From: a virus
Length of the DNA: 25,958 bases
Strand: one strand, 5' to 3'
Virus record (IMG/VR): IMGVR_UViG_3300035698_005696
Location: 1-25,958 of that record
The translations under genes and the position numbers were made by a program. Every line of letters starts with the position of its first letter. Position 1 is the first letter of the stretch. Below, piece after piece: positions 20,778-25,958 of the stretch. The notes below the pieces were generated by a model. The model was given only the letters and a program-made list of their open reading frames with translations, did not search any database and was not told where the DNA came from.

Positions 20778-21505
20778 CGTCGCAAGCTCCCATCTAGCAT
20801 CGCTCGGATGCTGTTCTTGACGCTGCTTGGGAATGTCCCGCCCAGCATCCATTTCAAATAGCCCTTCTGGAGATAGGCTCGTGTCCCTTTGTGGGTACCG
20901 AACCCGAAGATCACTTTCCCTGCATCGTCCCAGAGGAAGTGGTTGGTGATGCCGACGAACTGGTGTCGGTCGGGCTCACAGATGTCGGCCAGCTCTTCCC
21001 AGCTGGCACCACCGAGTCCCCACTTGTAGATCATGGCCTCTAGCACGTCGCTAGCAGCCTTCACGTCCACGTCGGCAGCGTGAGCACCAGAGAGGGGCTT
21101 GCCCACGAACCTTTGGTGCGCAGACTCCAGGTTGCGGGGCTCCATCTGATACCAGAGCTTGAGCGGATCAACGATCAGCTTCTTCTTGAAGTCCAGCGTG
21201 ATTGCGCATCGCTCGAACTCCTCGGAGATCATAGCGATGTCAAAGCCAACGTTGTACCCGATGATGACCTCGGCCTCATCGAAGTATGGCTTGATGTCGT
21301 CGGCCACCTCAATGAACTTGGGGCAGTCCTTCAAGTCATTCATCGAGATACCATGCACAGCCTCGGCTTCTGGACTGATTGCGATCTTGGGCTTGAGTCG
21401 CCAGGCGAGGCTGCGCTGGTCGTCGCCCATGATGCACAGCTCGATCACTCTGTCGGTGCTGGTGTCTACGCCGGTTGTTTCTGTATCGAATGTAAGTGTT
21501 TTCAT
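20774..21505 (-). CDS. DnaQ-like DEDDh 3'-5' exonuclease with C-terminal DUF3820-like domain
   Basis: The exonuclease motifs are complete: DTETTG (D7, E9), GYNVGFD (D89) and HAADVD (H142, D147), giving the DEDDh catalytic set of DNA polymerase III epsilon-type enzymes. The C-terminal 50 residues (VIFGFGTHKGTRAYLQKGYL, then WML) look like the FGKyKG...YL-Wl motif of DUF3820, often attached to phage and bacterial exonucleases. It would degrade or edit DNA 3' ends; the phage polymerase has its own proofreading domain, so this may serve repair or recombination. ATG overlaps the upstream TGA. Confidence 0.9.
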   Translation of the reverse strand: MKTLTFDTETTGVDTSTDRVIELCIMGDDQRSLAWRLKPKIAISPEAEAVHGISMNDLKDCPKFIEVADDIKPYFDEAEVIIGYNVGFDIAMISEEFERCAITLDFKKKLIVDPLKLWYQMEPRNLESAHQRFVGKPLSGAHAADVDVKAASDVLEAMIYKWGLGGASWEELADICEPDRHQFVGITNHFLWDDAGKVIFGFGTHKGTRAYLQKGYLKWMLGGTFPSSVKNSIRAMLDGSLRR

Positions 21506-21753
21506 GCTTTTGCTTTACCAGTTAAGGGGTCACAGCCCCTAGAAATTCTTTTGCGGATCGTAGCCGGTGATGATCCCGTTAGCTCTGCGATCTGTGCGAC
21601 GGTCAGGGGGATTCCCAGTACGTCAACATGCGTGGAGAGTTTGGCTAGGTGACATTTCCTACTACAGAACTTTCTCTTGCGGAAGTTCTTAGGCTTCTCG
21701 TTGCTCCGCTGAGAGAACTTCTTTCCGCATCGTTCGCAGGGCTTCTCAGGCAT
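21502..21753 (-). CDS. single zinc-module plus HTH protein, 83 aa
   Basis: One zinc module (CERCGKKFSQRS...RKFCSRKC, spacing C-x2-C-x20-C-x3-C) is followed by a helix-turn-helix tail (LTVAQIAELTGSSPATIRKR) and DPLTGKAKA. The same modules make up the six-finger gene just upstream in transcription, so this is the minimal member of a local family. The layout resembles DNA-binding accessory regions of homing endonucleases, but no nuclease is attached. The stop overlaps the exonuclease ATG. Likely sequence-specific DNA binding. Confidence 0.75.
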   Translation of the reverse strand: MPEKPCERCGKKFSQRSNEKPKNFRKRKFCSRKCHLAKLSTHVDVLGIPLTVAQIAELTGSSPATIRKRISRGCDPLTGKAKA

Positions 21754-21852
21754 CTTTCTTCTTGCCTGTTATTGGATCAAGACCCTTCTTGAAACGTGCT
21801 TAACTGGAAGACTCGCCCCGCAAATTACACAAGAGTTCTCCCGTCCAGTCAT
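21749..21852 (-). pseudogene. relic of a third zinc-module/HTH gene (with 27-codon ORF)
   Basis: The ATG at 21852 overlaps the six-finger gene stop (ATGA) and begins MTGRENSCVICGASLPVKHV, like the start of a zinc module; this frame ends at a TAA at 21771-21769 after 27 residues. In another frame the following bases read RFKKGLDPITGKKKDA-stop, matching the C-terminus of the 21502-21753 protein (DPLTGKAKA) and overlapping its ATG. The two ends of a family member thus survive while the middle is deleted and the frame broken. The short ORF may still be translated. Confidence 0.55.
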
Positions 21853-22802
21853 TCCTTATCAACGACTTTGATTAACGGTTTACCATTTCGCAAACGGTGG
21901 GCAATCGTATTACCGGACACCCCTTCTATCTTTGCAATTTGTTTTACGGTCAACTGCATTCCATTTATGTTATGTGTGGGAGTAAGTATTTTTATATAAC
22001 ACTGCTTGCCACATGTTTTACGCAGTGTGAAAGCATGTGATTTTTCGTCACTACGCCTGGTAAATAACTTGCCACAGACTTCACAAGCCTTCTTAAAAAG
22101 AGGTTTCGTAATGAGTAATCTACAACACTCAAGACTGCATGTCTTTCGACCTATATACGCATTAGCCCCCTCATTGCGCCGCTGCTTAAAAATCCCCAGA
22201 CAGTTCTCACATTTTTTAGATGTGGGGACATCCCTCTTTTGGGATGCGTGACTACATGTAAGGCTGCATGTCTTACGTCTGAGATAGTTGACAGCCCGCT
22301 CCCCATAACGACGAGAAAAAGAATCCCCACAGGTCGAGCAGGTTTTAGTGGGGGGTGTTTTTAGAAGCTGTCGAGGTGCTTTAGATCCAGACGGTCTAGA
22401 TCTAAGCATGTGTCCACAAGACTTACTACAAGTCTTCCTTGGAAGGTACGCATAGTTGTCCTCTCCTTTACGGCGTGTAAAAGACACGCCGCAGTTTTCA
22501 CACACCTTAGAAACTGGAGCCTTTTTACGATTAGTTATTGCCGATTTTAAATGTTTGCAAGTATTGCTACATGTTTTTCTCTGACGAAAACGACAGGGTG
22601 ACTCTCCCGATCTTTTTACAAACGGCTTGTTGCACACACAACAATTTATCGAGCCCGGGGTGACGTGGGTGGCAAGTGCGTACTGACAAATCTTGCTACA
22701 TGTCTTACGGCGTCTGTAGTTGTAAGAACTTTCTCCACTCCGCTTGGTGAGCGTGTCCCCACAATTCTCACAGAGGTAGAGTGGTCTTGGCTTACCTCCC
22801 AT
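21849..22802 (-). CDS. six-module zinc-finger array with C-terminal HTH, 317 aa
   Basis: Six tandem zinc modules, each with a core C-x2-C-x20-C-x3-C or close to it and a shared RR-GE...Y--RKTCS--C pattern (for example CENCGVSFTRRKGEDNY; then RKTCSKSC). Linkers of 14-25 residues separate them. A helix-turn-helix follows (QLTVKQIAKIEGVSGNTIAH). It resembles a DNA-binding protein with repeated treble-clef-like units; no catalytic residues are visible. The coding DNA is AT-richer than its neighbours, suggesting separate acquisition. ATG at 22802 overlaps the helicase end by 11 bp and has GGAG nearby. Confidence 0.8.
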   Translation of the reverse strand: MGGKPRPLYLCENCGDTLTKRSGESSYNYRRRKTCSKICQYALATHVTPGSINCCVCNKPFVKRSGESPCRFRQRKTCSNTCKHLKSAITNRKKAPVSKVCENCGVSFTRRKGEDNYAYLPRKTCSKSCGHMLRSRPSGSKAPRQLLKTPPTKTCSTCGDSFSRRYGERAVNYLRRKTCSLTCSHASQKRDVPTSKKCENCLGIFKQRRNEGANAYIGRKTCSLECCRLLITKPLFKKACEVCGKLFTRRSDEKSHAFTLRKTCGKQCYIKILTPTHNINGMQLTVKQIAKIEGVSGNTIAHRLRNGKPLIKVVDKE

Positions 22803-24180
22803 ACTTCGACTCCACGAGCCCATCTACCCAGGATGGGGGTGCGTTTACTTCCTTGGCAATCCTCCGAGCGACTACTAGGTATGCTGCTTTGGCATTGTCG
22901 AGCTTGGCGCGAGTGACCTGCTCCAGCTCCGCTTGCAGTTCTTCTCGCACCTGGGCTGGGGTCCTGATTGGTTCATGCTCGTGGCCACACTGCTCACAGA
23001 TCAGAGAGCCTCGCTCCAATACAGCATCACACTCTTCGCACGCACGTACCCTGGGTTCGGTATCTTTGTCCGACTCTTTGACACCTTCCTTGAGGCCCCA
23101 CTCAATGTCGTCCCCTGGAATGATGTCCAGGCGAGTGACGTTGTTGCCATGATCAATGACGATAGGACGTGAGTTTTTGTAGCGACGTTGCCCACGCCCA
23201 GCCATCTGTATGAAGAGGCCCTTGCTCTTGGTCGGCCTGGCGATGATCACTGCATAAAGTTTAGGTAGGTCCCAGCCCTCGGTGAGAATACCTACGTTGC
23301 AGATCACTTCGACGGCCCCAGAGGATAGGTCCTTGATACAGTTGGCCCTGTCTTCTGCTGGTGTGTGGGCATCAAGGTGCATCGCTGGGATTCCGTTCCT
23401 TAGAAACTCGCTCACGAGACGCTTAGAGTGGGGCACTGTGCAAGCGAAGACTACCTTCGGCTTGTTTGTAGCGAGTCGAATCGCCTCCTCAACAACCCTA
23501 CCGACAAGGAACTTTTTGTCCACAGCCTTGGACATGCTGGCATTGGAGAAGTCTCCCTTAGATGTACGCGCACCCTTCAGTCCTACTCGGACCAGCTTAT
23601 CGATGTCACTTGGCGTGGACCAAGTGACAGGCTTGGCAATGTACTTCTGCTTCTGAAGATCACTGTACTGAGCGACGTTGTAAAGGACATTGAAGAAGTC
23701 TCCGAGCCCCTTCTTGTCGGACCTGCATGGCGTGGCTGTTAGTCCTAGCACCTTGGCCCTTGGCCGTTGCTTAACAATGTCCTGGTAGCTATCGGACGCG
23801 ACCCTGTGCGCTTCATCGAATACGATCAGGGTCACACCCTTGGGCACACCTCGCGAGACAATTGTTTGGACGCTGGCCACCTGTACTCGGGCCTTTTTGT
23901 TCACGCGCTCCTGTCCATGGAGCTGCTCCTCCTGGTCCATGAAGATACCAACGTCGAGCCCTAGTCCCACTAGGGACTTGTAGGCTTGGTCAATAAGCTC
24001 GTGCCGGTGGGCTACCCAAAGAACTTTCTTGTACTCAGGTGACGCCCTGACGAGCAAGGAGGCAATCACCGTCTTGCCAGCGGCAGTGGGTGCCACGGCC
24101 AGGACTTTCTTTGACTCCCTCAACGCCTTTCGTAGATTCTTTACAGCGCGTTGTTGGTATGGCCGCTTTCCAATCTTCAT
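22792..24180 (-). CDS. SF2 DNA/RNA helicase (DEAH-box, UvsW/RAD25-like) with C-terminal zinc ribbon
   Basis: Starts MKIGKRPYQQRAV (Q-motif-like). Walker A is APTAAGKT (about 30-37), motif II DEAH (122-125), motif III LTATP (147-151), and the C-terminal lobe ends with QMAGRGQRR (motif VI). A zinc ribbon (CEECD and CEQCG, about residues 376-398) is attached near the end, then a helical tail. Such phage helicases remodel branched DNA or R-loops during recombination-dependent replication, as T4 UvsW does; the same role here is inferred. It is the first gene of the P2 unit, with the -10 box ending 6 nt before the ATG. A near-complete helicase of 462 aa. Confidence 0.92.
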   Translation of the reverse strand: MKIGKRPYQQRAVKNLRKALRESKKVLAVAPTAAGKTVIASLLVRASPEYKKVLWVAHRHELIDQAYKSLVGLGLDVGIFMDQEEQLHGQERVNKKARVQVASVQTIVSRGVPKGVTLIVFDEAHRVASDSYQDIVKQRPRAKVLGLTATPCRSDKKGLGDFFNVLYNVAQYSDLQKQKYIAKPVTWSTPSDIDKLVRVGLKGARTSKGDFSNASMSKAVDKKFLVGRVVEEAIRLATNKPKVVFACTVPHSKRLVSEFLRNGIPAMHLDAHTPAEDRANCIKDLSSGAVEVICNVGILTEGWDLPKLYAVIIARPTKSKGLFIQMAGRGQRRYKNSRPIVIDHGNNVTRLDIIPGDDIEWGLKEGVKESDKDTEPRVRACEECDAVLERGSLICEQCGHEHEPIRTPAQVREELQAELEQVTRAKLDNAKAAYLVVARRIAKEVNAPPSWVDGLVESKYGR

Positions 24181-24683
24181 GCCTGAAGTATAGGCGAAGG
24201 CTTGCTATCTGTCAAGCGCTGTCTTGACTTGTCTCGATTGAACCCGTCGATGATATTCTTGTTAGCCCGTTGCCGTTGGAACAGTCGCTTGTAAGAAAGG
24301 TGTCTCTTGTGCCAAGTGTTTTGGTAGAACTCGTATTGCCAATCGTCTAACCACCCCCGACGATATGCGTAACTCTGAGTGGCTGCGTTTACAGCATAGC
24401 TATCATCGAACATGATCTTCTTTATGTTCTTGAACATGGCCGACGTATTCGTTCCAAGGAACCGCTTTATACAGACGTTTCCGACCTCGGCGGTTGATTC
24501 GGTTATGTAATTTCTAATTACACATATCTCAACGATGGGGGTGTGGGTGCAAAGACAGGACAATTGTTCCCCACGATCAAGCATGTGGATGTACAGCAAT
24601 CCCCACTCACTCGCTGCATTCTTCCAGGTCTCTGCCTGGGATAACGCTATGATCCGATGTTGTAGAATCTCGAACTTCTTCAT
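24177..24683 (-). CDS. zinc-motif phage protein, 168 aa
   Basis: The N-terminal half has CLCTHTPI, then IRNYITESTAEVGNVCIKRF. This C-x-C-x-H ... VGN-C pattern is known from small phage proteins (CiCg-...IRN...vGs-C---F) and probably forms a treble-clef-like zinc fold. The C-terminal half is basic and aromatic (WQYEFYQNTWHKRHLSYKRL). ATG at 24683 is chosen; the longer frame begins in the -35 box of P1. It is the only gene of the P1 unit before P2, and its last codons contain the whole P2 promoter. Function unknown. Confidence 0.7.
   Translation of the reverse strand: MKKFEILQHRIIALSQAETWKNAASEWGLLYIHMLDRGEQLSCLCTHTPIVEICVIRNYITESTAEVGNVCIKRFLGTNTSAMFKNIKKIMFDDSYAVNAATQSYAYRRGWLDDWQYEFYQNTWHKRHLSYKRLFQRQRANKNIIDGFNRDKSRQRLTDSKPSPILQA
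24187..24217 (-). promoter_or_regulatory. promoter P2 with operator dyad (consensus-like)
   Basis: TTGACA (24215-24210), 17-bp spacer, TATACT (24192-24187). The dyad GCTTGACAGATAGCAAGC (24217-24200) covers the -35 box. The whole promoter lies in the 3' end of the upstream gene. The -10 box ends 6 nt before the helicase ATG. Confidence 0.85.
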
Positions 24684-24690
24684 ATATATT

Positions 24691-24721
24691 ATCTTACGAC
24701 AATGCTTGTCGTGTGTCAAGC
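24691..24721 (-). promoter_or_regulatory. promoter P1 with operator dyad
   Basis: TTGACA (24719-24714), 17-bp spacer, TAAGAT (24696-24691). The dyad GCTTGACACACGACAAGC (24721-24704) covers the -35 box. A second perfect inverted repeat, ACGACAA-3 nt-TTGTCGT (24712-24696), fills the spacer. The -10 box ends 7 nt before the ATG at 24683. Confidence 0.85.
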
Positions 24722-24726
24722 ATACC

Positions 24727-24786
24727 CGCTTGAGTCCTACTGAGTCCTATGGGGTTGGCTACAGTTCGCTTGAGTCCTATTGAGTC
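24727..24786. repeat. two direct 20-bp repeats, 40 bp apart, upstream of P1
   Basis: CGCTTGAGTCCTACTGAGTC (24727-24746) recurs at 24767-24786 with one mismatch; each contains two GAGTC units. The right copy covers the stop codon of the 24777-25385 gene. The 40-bp period (about four helical turns) just upstream of P1 suggests protein-binding sites. Confidence 0.75.
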
Positions 24787-25385
24787 TCTTTAACTAGGAT
24801 AGCGACTTGCGTGCTGCCCTTCTTGCCAGGGCTGTGAACCTGCCTGGTCAAGTGGTAGTTGCCACACACCACACACCAGTAGACAGCCATGCGTTTCAAC
24901 GAGGGATCTTTGGACTCCTCAAGCAGCCTAGAGCCTGTCTCGACAGCCTGATCGTAGCTCAGTTTATTCTTGCCCGTGCAACCATCCGTGGCATCGGCTC
25001 TGATCTTCTTGGTCTTGTTGACTGCCTGCCGGTGCTTCACCTTGTTGTGGTTGGTCGGTGGGATGCGCTTAGACTTAGGCTTGGCGTGCTCCGCATACTT
25101 CTTGTTACGACGCCTTCGACTCGGAGAAGTGCTAGTGGCCTTCTCTGGGATGCTATCCTCGGTCAGCATCTCAACTGGTGCAAGCTCCTCCTGCTCGGGG
25201 TCCAGGCTTATTATGCAAGGACCTATCTCTTTGATCTTTTTAAGCTGTTTGTTGAGTAGCCCAGCTAGGTTCTCTAGCTTGTTGCGCTCAGGCCCTCCCT
25301 CTTTCTTCTTCTCATGCACAGCGTCTAAAAGAGTTTGTAGCGCTTTGGTGAACTCCTTGGAGGCCCTCGTATATTCGTCAAACAT
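24777..25385 (-). CDS. coiled-coil protein with C-terminal zinc (YWCVVCGNYHLT) motif, 202 aa
   Basis: N-terminal helical/coiled-coil region (about 1-55: ALQTLLDAVHEKKKEGGPER), an acidic stretch, a very basic disordered middle (SPSRRRRNKKYAEHAKPKSK) and a C-terminal domain with YDQAVETGSRLLEESKD and YWCVVCGNYHLTRQ. The latter resembles the C-x2-C-x-YHLT zinc motif of small phage proteins. ATG at 25385 overlaps the upstream TGA by 8 bp; an ATG five codons earlier is possible. Likely nucleic-acid binding, inferred. Last gene before the direct repeats and P1. Confidence 0.65.
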   Translation of the reverse strand: MFDEYTRASKEFTKALQTLLDAVHEKKKEGGPERNKLENLAGLLNKQLKKIKEIGPCIISLDPEQEELAPVEMLTEDSIPEKATSTSPSRRRRNKKYAEHAKPKSKRIPPTNHNKVKHRQAVNKTKKIRADATDGCTGKNKLSYDQAVETGSRLLEESKDPSLKRMAVYWCVVCGNYHLTRQVHSPGKKGSTQVAILVKETQ

Positions 25386-25500
25386 TATTTTCGTACCCAT
25401 CGGTGGATGGTGTGAGGTAGATCAGTTCTGGTGGCCCTGGCGTATGGATAAAGAGCGCCCTCCGCACGTCAGGTAGCGGGAGGTAGAACTCAACTAGCAT
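25378..25500 (-). CDS. small hypothetical protein, 40 aa
   Basis: The ATG shares its first base with the TGA of the frame ending upstream (TGATG), and the TGA overlaps the next start. The product (MLVEFYLPLPDVRRALFIHT, then PGPPELIYLTPSTDG) is strand-rich and proline-rich. A longer frame to 25698 is rejected, because its extra part lacks coding character. Function unknown. Confidence 0.55.
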   Translation of the reverse strand: MLVEFYLPLPDVRRALFIHTPGPPELIYLTPSTDGYENNV

Positions 25501-25678
25501 CAGTCCTTCGGATACCGTGAGCTGTAGGTGGGGCCGTAGTACATCGGGGGCTTGGCGAACGCGGCTTGAGTGGTGGGTTGCCTGCCCTGGCACGCTCGGC
25601 CATGATCTCAGCAGTACGCATCTCCAGCGCTGAGTAGTCGATGTTGGCCCATAGGAACCCGTCCTTTGGACTACCCAT
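25500..25678 (-). pseudogene. small gene broken by a -1 frame change (DYSALEMR motif)
   Basis: The ATG at 25678 overlaps the upstream TAG by 8 bp and encodes SPKDGFLWANIDYSALEMRT then AEIMAERA. After about 25600 the coding character moves to the -1 frame, which reads AAFAKPPMYYGPTYSSRYPK-D-stop and ends at TGATG, coupled to the next gene. One missing base near 25590-25610 explains this; I see no slippery heptamer. The DYSALEMR stretch resembles motif A of family A polymerases, but only over about 25 residues. It could be a natural mutation or a sequence error. Confidence 0.5.
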
Positions 25679-25940
25679 AGGACGACACAATGTGCCACTG
25701 GGGTACTGCACCCTTGAGATCAATGCCGGTGGTTTCTGCGAACTTCTTTAGGGTGTCGTCCCACGCTGGAACGACTTGTGTCAGCGCGTTACCGATAGTG
25801 ATCGGGCTGTCCCAGTCTCCGCTCATGCAGGCGTTGGGATGGTTGATGCAAATGAAGTAGCAGGGCTCCTCGTCGAATCCCCAGCTCCCCAGCTTGATGT
25901 CAAGTTCTTTGATCTTGTCCCAGATCTCTTTGTACTCCAT
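25671..25940 (-). CDS. hypothetical protein, 89 aa
   Basis: First complete gene from the right edge. Begins MEYKEIWDKIKELDIKLGSW, contains EEPCYFICINHPNACMSGDW and ends WHIVSSYG. Mixed alpha/beta, two or three Cys, no recognised domain. AAG precedes the ATG closely, but no strong ribosome site is visible. Only 18 bp of sequence lie upstream, so its promoter cannot be judged. Confidence 0.65.
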   Translation of the reverse strand: MEYKEIWDKIKELDIKLGSWGFDEEPCYFICINHPNACMSGDWDSPITIGNALTQVVPAWDDTLKKFAETTGIDLKGAVPQWHIVSSYG

Positions 25941-25958
25941 CTTGCTATGATCTATGCC

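Noticed and set aside
25501-25698. N-terminal extension of the 40-aa gene to a 106-codon frame
   Set aside because: The extension overlaps two other reading frames with better coding character; TGATG coupling supports the start at 25500.
1-25958. CRISPR array, insertion sequence, integrase or attachment site
   Set aside because: No regularly spaced repeats, no transposase or integrase motifs and no terminal repeats were seen; the repeats at 13.6-15.0 kb are gene duplications.

Overview
The window looks like the interior of a double-stranded DNA bacteriophage (or prophage) genome. The evidence is a compact phage-style replication module, a CHAP endolysin next to a holin-like gene, more than thirty short tightly overlapping genes, and almost no intergenic DNA. 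There are no capsid, tail or terminase genes here. The host cannot be named. The promoters fit a sigma70-type consensus (TTGACA, about 17 bp, TATACT), so a bacterial host using that sigma class is likely. Base composition is moderately GC-rich, except for a visibly AT-richer patch around 21.85-22.65 kb.

Left arm, plus strand (1-8540): replication and recombination. In order: a RecD/Dda-like SF1 helicase cut by the window edge, two small genes (one helix-turn-helix), a family A DNA polymerase with an intact 3'-5' exonuclease domain, two hypothetical genes, a VRR-NUC-like nuclease, a tandem-HTH protein, an endonuclease VII-type HNH nuclease, and a large primase-SF3 helicase. Most genes overlap by 1-4 bp (ATGA or TAGTG), so this is one translationally coupled operon. 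After an 88-bp gap come a membrane/coiled-coil protein and a 39-codon gene. The latter meets the minus-strand genes tail to tail, with overlapping stop codons.

Right part, minus strand (8537-25958): a long block transcribed right to left, readable as at least five transcription units. Their promoters are P1 (about 24.70 kb), P2 (24.20), P3 (16.01), P4 (11.78) and P5 (10.96). P1-P4 share an 18-bp dyad, consensus GCTTGACA-N2-TGTCAAGC, lying over the -35 box. In all five, the -10 box ends only 6-9 bp before the ATG, which predicts leaderless or nearly leaderless transcripts. P1 drives a small zinc protein. P2 drives an SF2 helicase followed by a run of about 19 genes: multi-zinc-finger/HTH paralogues, a DnaQ-like exonuclease, zinc-ribbon and coiled-coil proteins, two HExxH metalloprotease candidates and a MazG-like protein. 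P3 drives a lipoprotein and a cluster shaped by segmental duplication, ending with an RlpA-like barrel protein. P4 drives a basic protein, a 44-residue membrane protein and then a roughly 370-bp non-coding stretch. P5 drives the lysis end: holin-like protein (with a possible -1 frameshift extension), small conserved phage proteins, a DUF6527-like protein and the CHAP endolysin.

The non-coding stretch (10.94-11.31 kb) holds two tRNA-sized minus-strand RNAs that do not fold as ordinary tRNAs. One is a degenerate tRNA-Gln-like sequence. The other has the 5' and 3' signatures of the tmRNA tRNA-like domain but is only 78 nt long, with no room for the mRNA-like domain. This RNA, the shared operator with leaderless promoters, the zinc-module expansion and the candidate frameshift are the most interesting signals. 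All calls come from reading the sequence; no database search was run.
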